DNA of 64,000 nt, taken from positions 1-64,000 of the forward strand of contig NZ_CP102665.1 of the NCBI RefSeq assembly GCF_026427355.1, written 5' to 3'. How positions within the stretch are numbered: the first letter of the stretch is position 1; each line of letters begins with the position of its first letter. Below the pieces are notes generated by a model that saw only the letters and a list, made by a program, of their open reading frames with translations, had not been told where the DNA came from and searched no databases. Made by a program: the position numbers and the translations under genes. This DNA is from Sphingobium sp. JS3065. GTDB taxonomy: Bacteria > Pseudomonadota > Alphaproteobacteria > Sphingomonadales > Sphingomonadaceae. Of the stretch, positions 35,840 to 44,583 are shown piece after piece.

Positions 35840-36643
35840 TTATCGGCCAGTGAAGTTCGGGTCGCGTTTTTCAAGGAAAGCATCGACCGCCTCGGCATGG
35901 TCGGCCGTTTCATGGGCGATGGCCTGCATAGCCGCCGCCATTTCGAGCGCGGCATCCAGGGTCGAATCCTGTCCGGTCAGCATCAGGCGCTTGGCCATGC
36001 GCAGCGACCGGGCCGGATTGGCGGCGATCCTGCCGGCGAGTTCCAGCGCCTGCTCCATCAATTGTTCGGGTTCGACGACGCGGGAAACGAGGCCGCACGC
36101 CAGCGCCTGCTCCGCGGAAAGAACGTCGCCGGTATAAATCATCTCGGCCGCCTTCGAAAAGCCGACGGTGCGCTGCAGCAGCCAGGCGCCGCCATCGCCG
36201 GGCACCAGGCCCATCTTGATGAAGCTGGCGGCGAAGCGTGCCTTTGTGCTGGCGATCCGGATGTCGCACAGGCAGGCGATGTCGTTGCCCACGCCGATCG
36301 CATGGCCGTTGACCGCCGCGATGATCGGAACCTCCACATCGCGAAAGGCGCGCGGCACCTTCTGGATGGCGGAACGGTAATTGGTCCGCGTCGAGGCGGG
36401 ATGTTCGAGGGGGCCAATCCCGTTGCGGTCCTTCATCCCCTGCAAATTGCCGCCCGCGCTGAAGGCGCGGCCCGATCCCGTCAGGATCGCCACGCTGATC
36501 TCCCGGTTGTCCGCGATACGGCCCAGCGCGTCGATCAGGTCGAAGCACTCCTGTGGCTCGCCGATGGCATTGAGCTTGTCGGGCCGGTTCAATGTCAGGA
36601 TGGCAACCTTGCCCTGCTGCTCGAACGTTACGAAATCACCCAT
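35840..36643 (-). CDS. Crotonase / enoyl-CoA hydratase family protein
   Basis: 267 residues from MGDFVTFEQQ (ATG 36643), with AGGAG 6 bases upstream. ILTLNRPDKLNAIG, FSAGGNL, VNGHAIGVGNDIACLCD and ASFIKMGLVPGDGGAWLLQRTVG are crotonase landmarks. Neither catalytic Glu is at its usual place: the first reads GVGNDIA and the second region reads SFIKMG. A non-hydratase activity is possible. It diverges from a second crotonase at 36905. Confidence 0.84.
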   Translation of the reverse strand: MGDFVTFEQQGKVAILTLNRPDKLNAIGEPQECFDLIDALGRIADNREISVAILTGSGRAFSAGGNLQGMKDRNGIGPLEHPASTRTNYRSAIQKVPRAFRDVEVPIIAAVNGHAIGVGNDIACLCDIRIASTKARFAASFIKMGLVPGDGGAWLLQRTVGFSKAAEMIYTGDVLSAEQALACGLVSRVVEPEQLMEQALELAGRIAANPARSLRMAKRLMLTGQDSTLDAALEMAAAMQAIAHETADHAEAVDAFLEKRDPNFTGR

Positions 36644-36732
36644 AATGATCTCCTGTAAGGGGGGGGGCTGTCTCATCGATAGTAGGGCGCCATGCCATGG
36701 CGCGCGGGGAAGGCCAAAGCCCCTCTGTCGCG

Positions 36733-36746
36733 ATCACGGATGCGAT
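36733..36746. promoter_or_regulatory. Weak candidate operator between divergent crotonases
   Basis: ATCACGGATGCGAT keeps the right half-site exactly and has two changes in the left. It lies in the 261-bp region between genes starting at 36643 and 36905. A second palindrome, TGCGATCGCA, lies about 45 bp to its right. Confidence 0.35.
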
Positions 36747-36904
36747 CGCGGCCAAGCATTCGCGGTGAGCTGCATGAACGCAAAACATTGCGATCGCACT
36801 TTGATCGTCATGGTGATGAGACATTCTCCGATTGGACATCGTCATCACCCGTGCCGTAGCCTGCAGCCACTGCCGGCAAATGGCGCCGGCGTTGCGGAGA
36901 GAGC

Positions 36905-37684
36905 ATGACCGACGACGAACTGCTGATCGAGGATCGTGGAGCGATCCGGATTATCACGATGAACCGGCCGGCGGACCGCAATGCGGCATCGACCGCGCTG
37001 TTGTTCCGGCTGACGGAGTTGATGCAGGATCTGGGGCAGGATGAGAGCGTGAGTGCGGTCATCCTGACCGGCGCGGGCAGGGCGTTCAGCGCGGGCGGCG
37101 ACTTCAAGCATTTCGTTGCGACAGCCACGGACCCGCAAGTCGCCCGGCAGACGATCGACAACGGACGTGCGTTCGTCAGCGCCATGCTGGATGTGCCCGT
37201 GCCGGTGATCGCGGCCGTCAACGGCGCCGCGGTGGGCTTTGGCGCGACCCTGCTGGCGCTTTCCGACATTGTGATCATGGCCGACACAGCGTTCATCTCT
37301 GAACCGCACGCCAATGTCGGACTGGTCATCGGCGATGGGATTTCGGTGACCTGGCCTTTCCTCATGTCGATGCACAAGGCGAAGGAACTGGCCTTCACCG
37401 GTGATCGCATCTACGCGGCGGAGGCCGTTGGCTGCGGGCTCGCCAACAAGGCGGTGCCGCTCGATGCGTTGATGGACGAGGCGCTGGCCATGGCCGGCAA
37501 GATCGTGGCGCAGCCCCGATCTGCCCTGACAGGGTCGAAGCAGCTTTTCAACATGCAGTCCCAAGCGCTGATGGAAACGGTGCTGCGGCGGCAAATGGAC
37601 CTTCAGTTCGATCAAACGCAAGGTCCGGACCATGGCCGCATCGTGCAATCGTTGATTGATGCGCAGAAGCGAAACCAGACCTGA
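36905..37684 (+). CDS. Enoyl-CoA hydratase/isomerase family protein
   Basis: 259 residues. GGAGAG lies just upstream of the ATG. The fold is marked by IITMNRPADRNAAS, FSAGGDF, VNGAAVGFGATLLALSD and ISEPHANVGLVIGDGISVTW. The first Glu position is Ala/Thr (GFGATLL), and SEPHAN replaces the PEV segment. It is followed 98 bp downstream by an MFS transporter on the same strand and diverges from a sister crotonase. Confidence 0.84.
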   Translation: MTDDELLIEDRGAIRIITMNRPADRNAASTALLFRLTELMQDLGQDESVSAVILTGAGRAFSAGGDFKHFVATATDPQVARQTIDNGRAFVSAMLDVPVPVIAAVNGAAVGFGATLLALSDIVIMADTAFISEPHANVGLVIGDGISVTWPFLMSMHKAKELAFTGDRIYAAEAVGCGLANKAVPLDALMDEALAMAGKIVAQPRSALTGSKQLFNMQSQALMETVLRRQMDLQFDQTQGPDHGRIVQSLIDAQKRNQT

Positions 37685-37782
37685 TCGGCGCGGCATGCGA
37701 GCCGATCAAGATATTTCCGGTGCGAAGCAAGGGGCCGCAGAAGCCCCGCTTTCCGCGTAGCGCACAAAAGAGAGGATGACCT

Positions 37783-39036
37783 GTGCATAGTATGAGAGAA
37801 ACTCCTCCCACCAGCCGGAGCGAATGGGCGCGGGGATGGAAGACCGTGGTCAGCGGCACGTTGGGCGCTTCGATGTCGTCGCTGCCGCCCTCCGCCCTGG
37901 GTATCGTGCTGGCGCCGCTGACGCTTTCCTTCGACTGGTCGCGGACGACGGTCGCTGCCAGCGTCACCATCATCACGGCCCTGGCGCTCCTGCTCGCGCC
38001 GTTGGCGGGGCGGATGATCGTGCGGTGGGGCGCGCGATCGGTGGCGTTGGCGAGCGTAACGCTGTCCGCTTTCGGTTTCTTTGGCTTTGCCTTGGCTGGC
38101 GGCGATGCCTGGACATGGATCGCGGCATCCGTCGTCTTCGGTGTCCTGTCCGCTGCGGCTGGCCCGATCGTGTGGACGACAGGGGTTGCCAGCCTGTTCG
38201 ACCGGCAGCGGGGTCTTGCCCTCTCGATCGTCCTTTCGGGCAGCGGCCTTTCCTTCATGGCCGTGCCGATGGTCGCGCTTTCGATCATGGAGGCATGGGG
38301 CTGGCGCGCCGTCTATTGCCTGTTCGCCGCGCTGTCCCTGTTCATCTACCTGCCCGTGGCCTGGGCCTGGTTCGCCCGGGACGATTGCTTTCCAGCCGCC
38401 GCGACGCGCAAGGCGGCGGCGCCCACGGCGGCGAAGCAAGGGGCGGGGCAGTCGATGCGCAGCGCCCGCTTCTGCCTGCTTGCGCTGTTCACCATCCTGA
38501 TGGCGGCGGTCGAAGGCGCCTTCATGATCCACCTGTTCCCGATCCTGCAGGAAGGGGGCATCGAACCCCGAACGGCGGCGCTGGCGGTTTCGACCCTTGG
38601 TGTCGGTGTGATCGTCGGCCGTTTGCTCGGCGGCTTGCTGCTTGACCGGATTGCCCCGTCCATCGTTCTAGGAGGGATGGTCGCGTCGCTCGCACTGGCC
38701 AGCGTTGCCGCATGGCTTGGCCAGGGGAGTTTTATCAGCGCGATCGTTATCGCGGTCGCGCTGGGCTTTGGTCTGGGCGGGACGACCAGCGCGATCGCTC
38801 TATTGGCCAGCCGCCATTTTGCGATGAGCGCCTACGCCTCGATCTTCGGCACGCTGGTGGGCATTTCCGGCCTGTGCTTCGGCCTTGCGCCGACGATCGC
38901 AGCGCAGGTGCGCGAACTGACCGGATCCTACACGGTCCTGTTCCCGGCAGCGCTGGGGATGCTGGCCGTCGCGGTCGTCTTTCTGGTCGCGTTCAACCGG
39001 AACGTGCGGAAAAATCCTCAGCCGCTCGGCGCCTGA
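37783..39036 (+). CDS. Major facilitator superfamily transporter
   Basis: 417 residues and about 12 hydrophobic segments. It has the loop motif GRMIVRWGARSVALAS between helices 2 and 3, and GRLLGGLLLDRIAPS, its second-half equivalent. It looks like monocarboxylate/oxalate-type porters. GTG 37783 is the start given by GAGAGGATGACCT spacing. ATG 37792 is an alternative. It is placed with crotonases inside the acyl-CoA block, so it may carry the organic acid across the inner membrane after TonB-dependent uptake. Confidence 0.86.
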   Translation: MHSMRETPPTSRSEWARGWKTVVSGTLGASMSSLPPSALGIVLAPLTLSFDWSRTTVAASVTIITALALLLAPLAGRMIVRWGARSVALASVTLSAFGFFGFALAGGDAWTWIAASVVFGVLSAAAGPIVWTTGVASLFDRQRGLALSIVLSGSGLSFMAVPMVALSIMEAWGWRAVYCLFAALSLFIYLPVAWAWFARDDCFPAAATRKAAAPTAAKQGAGQSMRSARFCLLALFTILMAAVEGAFMIHLFPILQEGGIEPRTAALAVSTLGVGVIVGRLLGGLLLDRIAPSIVLGGMVASLALASVAAWLGQGSFISAIVIAVALGFGLGGTTSAIALLASRHFAMSAYASIFGTLVGISGLCFGLAPTIAAQVRELTGSYTVLFPAALGMLAVAVVFLVAFNRNVRKNPQPLGA

Positions 39037-39043
39037 AGCAGAA

Positions 39044-39082
39044 AAGACACTGCCCGCCGGGGTGACCGGCGGGCAGTGTCTT
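39044..39082. terminator. Strong bidirectional intrinsic terminator
   Basis: A 17-bp perfect stem (39044-39060 with 39066-39082) has a GGTGA loop, between the convergent transporter and acyl-CoA dehydrogenase genes. TTTTC follows it on the minus strand, and a short GTTTC on the plus strand. Confidence 0.8.
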
Positions 39083-39107
39083 GTTTCGCGTGATCGTCAG
39101 CCGCTGA

Positions 39108-40295
39108 TCAGCGCGGCAGGCCCAGCAGCCTTTCGGAAATCACATTGCGCATGACTTCGTTGCTGCCGCCTGCAATTGTCCAGGAAAAGCTCCACAGGAA
39201 ATCATAATAATGCATGCCGGTCGTCGGTCCGGCGCCGCGCAGCGGCTTGGTTTCGACCAGCCTGGCGACGCCCTGCACCCGTGACATGAAGCCCGTATAG
39301 TCCTGAAGCAACGGACCCCAGTAAAGCTTGATATAGGTCGCCAGATCGTGGCCGCCATGCGGCTGGCGCGCGAGCACGTCGAGCAGCTTGGCCACCATGT
39401 GCCGCAGCGCGCGGATGCGGGGGTAGAAGGCCGCAAATTGCTGTGCCTTCACCGGGTCGCGCAGCCAGTTGTCGCGGCCTGCGCGGGCATCCTCGTCATA
39501 GCTGTGCACCAGCCGCTCGACAAATTCATAGGTCAGCAGACCACGCTCGGTCGTCAGCGTCGACTGGGCGATGTTCCAGCCGCTATTTTCCGCGCCGATG
39601 AGGTTTTCCGCCGGTATCTCGACATCGTCGAAGAAGATTTCGCAGAATTCGGCGTCGCCTGTGATCTGGCGGATCGGGCGCACCGTCACGCCCGGCGTCT
39701 TCATATCGACGATGAAGAAGGAAATGCCGTCATGCTTGCGCTTTGCTTCCGGATCGGTGCGCGCGAGCAGCAGGCAATAATCGGCCCATTGCCCGTAGGA
39801 AGACCATATCTTCTGCCCGTTGATGATGTAGCTGTCGCCCTTGCGCACCGCGCGCGTCCGCAGGGAAGCGAGGTCAGACCCCGCGCCCGGCTCCGAAAAG
39901 CCCTGGCACCAGACGACGCCGCCCGAGCGCGCGCCTTCCAGATAGCGCTCTCGCTGATCCTGGGTGCCGTGGGTGAAGAGGGTCGCGGCCATGTGATAGA
40001 GCGAAACCGTATAGAGGTCGGTCATCGGCGCATCGGCTGCCAGCATCTCCTCGAAATAGGCGATCTGGTGCTGGAGTGGCAGGTCGCAACCGCCCCAGGC
40101 GGCCGGCCAGTGGGCCGATGCCAGCCCGGTGGACGACAGCGACTTGTACCATTCGCGCTGCGTTTCGAGATAGCCTTCCTCGCCCTCTTCCTGCGCGCGC
40201 CTGCGCCAGTCGCGCGGGATCGCGCCCGGCAACCACTGGCGCAGCGCGGCGCGGAACTGATCGAGGTCGGCGACATGATCGAGAGGAGAGGTCAT
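39108..40295 (-). CDS. Acyl-CoA dehydrogenase, large partner of second pair
   Basis: 395 residues from MTSPLDHVAD (ATG 40295). Middle-domain motifs are VWCQGFSEPGAGSDLASLRT and INGQKIWSSYGQWAD. The C-terminus is TIAGGSNEVMRNVISERLLGLPR, the typical FAD-contact tail. The ATG overlaps the stop of its partner by one base (TGATG), so translation is coupled. Organisation matches the first pair at 2350-4672, but the two pairs are clearly diverged paralogues. They may serve successive dehydrogenation cycles. Confidence 0.88.
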   Translation of the reverse strand: MTSPLDHVADLDQFRAALRQWLPGAIPRDWRRRAQEEGEEGYLETQREWYKSLSSTGLASAHWPAAWGGCDLPLQHQIAYFEEMLAADAPMTDLYTVSLYHMAATLFTHGTQDQRERYLEGARSGGVVWCQGFSEPGAGSDLASLRTRAVRKGDSYIINGQKIWSSYGQWADYCLLLARTDPEAKRKHDGISFFIVDMKTPGVTVRPIRQITGDAEFCEIFFDDVEIPAENLIGAENSGWNIAQSTLTTERGLLTYEFVERLVHSYDEDARAGRDNWLRDPVKAQQFAAFYPRIRALRHMVAKLLDVLARQPHGGHDLATYIKLYWGPLLQDYTGFMSRVQGVARLVETKPLRGAGPTTGMHYYDFLWSFSWTIAGGSNEVMRNVISERLLGLPR

Positions 40296-41389
40296 CAGAC
40301 GGACTCGCGGGAAAACAGGGCGCGCGTGGCGATCGCAAGATGCGCCGCCTCGTCGCCGAACAGCAGGGCGTTGAGGTTGGCGCGCTTGAGGTAGAGGTGG
40401 CACGCCTGTTCGGCAGTGAAGCCGATGCCGCCGTGGAGCTGGATGCAGTCACGGGCGATTTCGGCAAAGGCGCGGCAGGCGAGTGCCTTGGCCGCGCTCG
40501 CCTCGCGCGCCCAGTCAGCATCTTCGCCGGAGAGCATGGCGCCCGCCGCCTCGACCAGATGGCGCGCGGCGAACGCCTGCGTTCGGTGGTCCGCGACGCG
40601 GTGCTTGAGCGCCTGGAAGGAGCCGATCGGTCGGCCGAACTGCTCGCGCGTCTTCATATAGTCGATGGTGATGTCGAGTATGCCTTCCGATCCGCCGACC
40701 GCTTCGGCGGCAAGGCCAAGCGCGGCATGGGCGAGCAGCGCCGCCTCCGCCTCGTCCGTCGTGGCGAAGGCTCGCGCCGCAGGCAGGCGGAGCGCATCGG
40801 CGCGCAGGGTCGAAACTCGGTGGCCATGATCCCACAGCGCGCTGGTTTCCAGCGGCGCGTCGTCCCCCTTCTCCAGCACGACGCGATGCAGCGAGCCGTC
40901 CTCGTCCCGCGCCAGCAGAAGGATGAGCGCGGCGCTGTCGGCGTCGATCAGTTCGTCGGCGATGCCGGTCAGGATGACCGCGTCACCGTCATGGCGGATG
41001 CGCAGTTCGGGCGCGCGGGCAGAGGGCAGGGACAGGGTCGCGATCTCGCCCGAAGCGATGCGGGGCAGCCACTGCGCCTTTTGCGCATCGGACGCCGCCT
41101 GCAGGATGCTGTCCGCGGCGAGCATCGACACCAGGAAGGGTAGCGGCGCGGCGACGCGCCCCAGTTCCTCATAGAGCGGAACCAGCGCTGCCGTGCCGAG
41201 GCCAAGCCCGCCATGCTCTTCGGGAATTGCGAGCATCAGCCAGCCCAGTTCGCTGACCTTTTCCCAGAGCGGCAGAAGCGGGCCGCTGCTCTCCGCGACA
41301 TGACGCAATACAGTTTCGCGATCGCACTCTTCAGCCAATATCTCGGCTACTGAGGTTCGCAGGGCATCGAGATCAATCGAATCTTCCAT
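40295..41389 (-). CDS. Acyl-CoA dehydrogenase, small partner of second pair
   Basis: 364 residues from MEDSIDLDAL (ATG 41389). EEHGGLGLGTAALVPLYEELGR lies in the N-terminal helical domain. TREQFGRPIGSFQALKHRVAD and CIQLHGGIGFTAEQACHLYLKR lie in the C-terminal domain. The middle domain lacks the SEPxxGSD segment found in its partner, so the two are complementary and probably heteromeric. It lies 101 bp after the flavoprotein gene at 41491-42501. Confidence 0.88.
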   Translation of the reverse strand: MEDSIDLDALRTSVAEILAEECDRETVLRHVAESSGPLLPLWEKVSELGWLMLAIPEEHGGLGLGTAALVPLYEELGRVAAPLPFLVSMLAADSILQAASDAQKAQWLPRIASGEIATLSLPSARAPELRIRHDGDAVILTGIADELIDADSAALILLLARDEDGSLHRVVLEKGDDAPLETSALWDHGHRVSTLRADALRLPAARAFATTDEAEAALLAHAALGLAAEAVGGSEGILDITIDYMKTREQFGRPIGSFQALKHRVADHRTQAFAARHLVEAAGAMLSGEDADWAREASAAKALACRAFAEIARDCIQLHGGIGFTAEQACHLYLKRANLNALLFGDEAAHLAIATRALFSRESV

Positions 41390-41490
41390 GACGCTTCCGT
41401 GGTTTGATCCGCTCGTCCTTGTGCTGCGGCGCGAGCGGCAACACAAGACGAGCGGTGATCGCAGACATGATCTGCTTCTATGTCCTGCCG

Positions 41491-42501
41491 TCAGCCGGCG
41501 GCGAAATCCGTCGCCGGCATCGCAAACTCAGCCCCGAGGCGCAGCCGCTCGCGACATTCGGTGACGATCCGCTGGATGAGGTCGGCACAGGTGGGAACGT
41601 CGTTGATCAGGCCGACGACCTGCCCACCCCAAACGAGCGCGTCGTCAAATTCGCCGCTTTCCAGAACGGCCTTGCCTCTGGCGCCGGAGACGAGATGCCG
41701 GATTTCCTCGAACGGCGCGCTGCCCGCCTCAGCCGTCAGGACCTGACGCGAAATTTCGTTGGTGAGCACGCGCGCGGAATTGCGATAGCTGCGGAAGACG
41801 ACGGAGGTGTCGCGCTCGCTGGCTGCGACCATGGCCTCCTTGATCGCGGAATGCACCGGGGCTTCGGCGGTGGCGCAGAAGCGGGTGCCCATGTTCACGC
41901 CGTCCGCGCCCAGCATCAGCGCCGCGGCCAGCCCGCGTCCGTCGCCGATGCCGCCCGAAGCGATGATCGGGATCGAAAGCGCGGCGGCGGCGGCCGGGAT
42001 CAGCACGAGTCCGCCGACATGGTCCTCGCCCGGATGACCGGCGCATTCAAAGCCGTCGATCGAGACGATGTCGACGCCGTCATTCTGCGCCGAAAGCGCA
42101 TGGCGCACCGATGTGCATTTGTGCAGCACCTTGGCGCCCACGCTCTTGATCCGGGGCAGGTAGGTGCGCGGAGAGCTGCCTGCGGTCTCGATGATGCGCA
42201 CGCCATTTTCAAGCGCCGCTTCCAGATATTCGGCATAGGGGGGCGGGTTGATGGACGGCAGGACCGTCAGGTTGACGCCGAAGGGCCGGTCGGTCATTTC
42301 CCGCGCGCGCCGAATTTCCTTCGCCAGATCATCGGGCGTCGGCTGGGTGAGCGCGGTGAGTATGCCGAGCCCGCCCGCATTGGAAACCGCCGCGGCCAGT
42401 TCGGCGCGCCCGTACCACATCATCCCGCCCTGGACGATGGGATAGTCCGTCCCCAATATTTCCGTTACCCGCGTGCGCATGGGCGGCTGTGCTTGAGCCA
42501 T
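41491..42501 (-). CDS. Nitronate monooxygenase-like FMN flavoprotein
   Basis: 336 residues from MAQAQPPMRT (ATG 42501), with GAAAGG 7 bases upstream. A TTG 18 bases earlier is less likely. TEILGTDYPIVQGGMMWYG, SIDGFECAGHPGEDHVGG (conserved His) and IPIIASGGIGDGRGLAAALMLGADGVNMGTRF define the family. It is a second paralogue of the protein at 26982-28025. First gene of a leftward operon with the second dehydrogenase pair. Substrate unknown. Confidence 0.83.
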   Translation of the reverse strand: MAQAQPPMRTRVTEILGTDYPIVQGGMMWYGRAELAAAVSNAGGLGILTALTQPTPDDLAKEIRRAREMTDRPFGVNLTVLPSINPPPYAEYLEAALENGVRIIETAGSSPRTYLPRIKSVGAKVLHKCTSVRHALSAQNDGVDIVSIDGFECAGHPGEDHVGGLVLIPAAAAALSIPIIASGGIGDGRGLAAALMLGADGVNMGTRFCATAEAPVHSAIKEAMVAASERDTSVVFRSYRNSARVLTNEISRQVLTAEAGSAPFEEIRHLVSGARGKAVLESGEFDDALVWGGQVVGLINDVPTCADLIQRIVTECRERLRLGAEFAMPATDFAAG

Positions 42502-42816
42502 GTAATCGCCTTTCTTCAAAGCCGCTGTCCGTCGATCCGCCTGGCAGCGGAACAGGGCTGGGACGCGCCTCTTTCCATTTCCTCAGTTCGCAGATTGGGG
42601 CTGTCAGGCAAGGCGCGCCGTCGCCTGATCACAAACGCGATGCAGATGTCCGCACGCTCGCGCAATGGACGGATTTGCGCTGTGGTGCTTTCGCAAATGC
42701 GATGAGTTGGCCGATGCCTCGCCTCGCTCGCATACGACGGCTAAGAACCGGTGATTGATCACAGCCCCGGGGCGTGCGTGCGCGCACCCGCGGCAGGATG
42801 TTGGGATGTATGAGCG
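42502..42816. other. Divergent promoter region
   Basis: 315 bp between the leftward flavoprotein/dehydrogenase operon and the rightward SDR operon. It has one good operator copy (42690-42703) and a degenerate one, ATCACAAACGCGAT, at 42628-42641. No gene seen. Confidence 0.5.
42690..42703. promoter_or_regulatory. Candidate operator, copy F
   Basis: TTCGCAAATGCGAT has perfect inner arms TCGCA/TGCGA and one outer mismatch. It lies 114 bp from the SDR start and 189 bp from the flavoprotein start. Confidence 0.5.
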
Positions 42817-43605
42817 ATGAGCCAGTTTTCGGGCACACTTTTCGACCTAGCGGGCCATACCGCCCTTGTCACCGGGGGCAGCCGGGGGATCGGCCGGGCC
42901 ATTTCGGAGCGGCTTGCGCAGCATGGCGCCAATGTCGTGATCTGCGGGCGGAAGGCGGACGTGGCCGAAGAGGTTGCCAGCGTCATCAACGCCCGCGATG
43001 GCGGTCGCGCGATCGGCGTGGCGGGCAATATCACCCGTGCCGAGGAGCTGGAGAATATCGTGGCGCAGGCGCAGAGCGCCTTTGGCCGCGTCGACATACT
43101 GGTCGCCAATGCCGGGCTGCACATCCATTTCGGGCCGAGCGCTGACATGTCCGACGCGGTGTTGGAAAAGACGATGGACGGCAATTTCCGCGCCCTCCAT
43201 CGCCTGGCGCAGCGCCTGCTTCCCGGCATGGCGGAACAGGGGTGGGGCCGGATCATCAACATTGGCTCCATCGCCGCCCATTTCGGCTCCGGCCTCTATC
43301 ATAGCTATACGCTCAGCAAGTCGCTGGCGATGCAGTATATCCGCAACATCGCGGTGGAGTTCGGGGAAGCCGGGGTACGCGCGAACACGGTTTCGCCGGG
43401 ATTGGTGCGCACCGACATGGCGCGCGGCCTGCTGGAAGATGAAGAAGAGCTGCGCAAGGAACTGGCCCGCTCCACCGTCGGCCGACCGGGCGAACCCGAT
43501 GAGATCGCCGGCATGGTCGTCGCGCTTGCGAGCGCGGCCGGAAATTATGTGAACGGTCAGACCCTCGCCGTCGATGGCGGCCAGACCATCCGTTACGTCG
43601 CCTGA
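42817..43605 (+). CDS. Short-chain dehydrogenase/reductase
   Basis: 262 residues. The nucleotide-binding motif is VTGGSRGIGRAI (about 17-28). NAG appears in LVANAGLHIHFG. The catalytic Ser is in INIGSIAAHFG, followed by YTLSKSLA (Tyr-x3-Lys). PGLVRTDMARG follows. It opens the rightward operon SDR, NmrA-like, acyl-CoA dehydrogenase, kinase with short gaps (6, 45 and -4 bp). It probably acts on a hydroxy or keto group of the pathway substrate. Confidence 0.85.
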   Translation: MSQFSGTLFDLAGHTALVTGGSRGIGRAISERLAQHGANVVICGRKADVAEEVASVINARDGGRAIGVAGNITRAEELENIVAQAQSAFGRVDILVANAGLHIHFGPSADMSDAVLEKTMDGNFRALHRLAQRLLPGMAEQGWGRIINIGSIAAHFGSGLYHSYTLSKSLAMQYIRNIAVEFGEAGVRANTVSPGLVRTDMARGLLEDEEELRKELARSTVGRPGEPDEIAGMVVALASAAGNYVNGQTLAVDGGQTIRYVA

Positions 43606-43611
43606 AGGAGA

Positions 43612-44538
43612 ATGAGCGTGACTGACAAGAAGATCCTTTTCGTGGCCGGTGCGACCGGCGCGCAGGGCGGCGCGGTGATCGACGCGCTTGAGGGCGGCGA
43701 ATTCACGCTGCGGGCGTTGGTCCGCGATCCTTCGTCGGCAGCCGCGCAGGCGCTGGCCGCCCGCGGTGTGGAGCTGATCCAGGGGGATTTCGACGACAGC
43801 GAAAGCCTGGAGCGGGGTGTGAAGGGCGCCTATGGCGTCTTTTCTGTGCAGATGCCGCCCGCAATGGACGATCTGGAGCGCGAGGCGCGCACGGCCCGCA
43901 AGCTGGTCGACGCCGCGCGCAACAACGGGGTGGAGATTTTCGTTCATACCTCCGTCGCGCGTGCGGGCGATCATGAAAGCTTCGTGGGCTGGGCCGAGCG
44001 GCGCTGGTGGCCTGATTATTGGCTGAGCAAGGATGCGGCCAACCAGGCGGTCAGGGCGGCGGGTTTCCCGCATTGGGTGATCCTGAAGCCTGCGCTCATG
44101 ATGGACAATCTGGTCGCGCCCAGAAGCTACTGGATGTATCCGGGGCTGAAATCGCGCGCGACGTTCGAGACGGCCTTTGCCCCGGACACCCGCCTGCATT
44201 TCATCGCTGCCGCGGACGTCGGCCGCTTCGCCGCTGCCGCCTTTGCGGACCCGGCGCGTTTCGACCGGCAGGAAATCGACCTGGCCGCAGAGGCGTTGAC
44301 GATGAGCGAAATAGCCCAGGCCGTGTCCGGCGCGACCGGCAAGCCGGTGACGGCGCAGCATTTCTCTGGAGAGGAAGCGGTCAAGATGGGCAATCCGCCC
44401 GGACTGACCGAAAGCCAGGAATGGGCCAATGTGGAGGGCTATAAGGTCGACACCGAAAAGGCGAACAGCCACGGCATCGCCCTGGAGCGGCTGTCGGACT
44501 GGGCGCGCCGGATGCGCGACCGCTTCGACATCGACTGA
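43612..44538 (+). CDS. NmrA-like NAD(P)-binding protein
   Basis: 308 residues. GATGAQGGAVIDAL is the Rossmann motif of NmrA/HSCARG-like atypical SDRs. The usual catalytic YxxxK is not evident, so it may be a redox-sensing or isoflavone-reductase-like protein. AAGGAG precedes the start. ATG 43612 is very close to it, and GTG 43618 would have ideal spacing. It lies 6 bp after the SDR gene. Confidence 0.75.
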   Translation: MSVTDKKILFVAGATGAQGGAVIDALEGGEFTLRALVRDPSSAAAQALAARGVELIQGDFDDSESLERGVKGAYGVFSVQMPPAMDDLEREARTARKLVDAARNNGVEIFVHTSVARAGDHESFVGWAERRWWPDYWLSKDAANQAVRAAGFPHWVILKPALMMDNLVAPRSYWMYPGLKSRATFETAFAPDTRLHFIAAADVGRFAAAAFADPARFDRQEIDLAAEALTMSEIAQAVSGATGKPVTAQHFSGEEAVKMGNPPGLTESQEWANVEGYKVDTEKANSHGIALERLSDWARRMRDRFDID

Positions 44539-44583
44539 CGGCCGGGACCGATCACCCAAACCCCCTGCATTACGGATACAGCT

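Noticed and set aside
41458..41471. ATCGCAGACATGAT between the flavoprotein and dehydrogenase genes as another operator
   Set aside because: Three mismatches in one half-site and no divergent promoter there.
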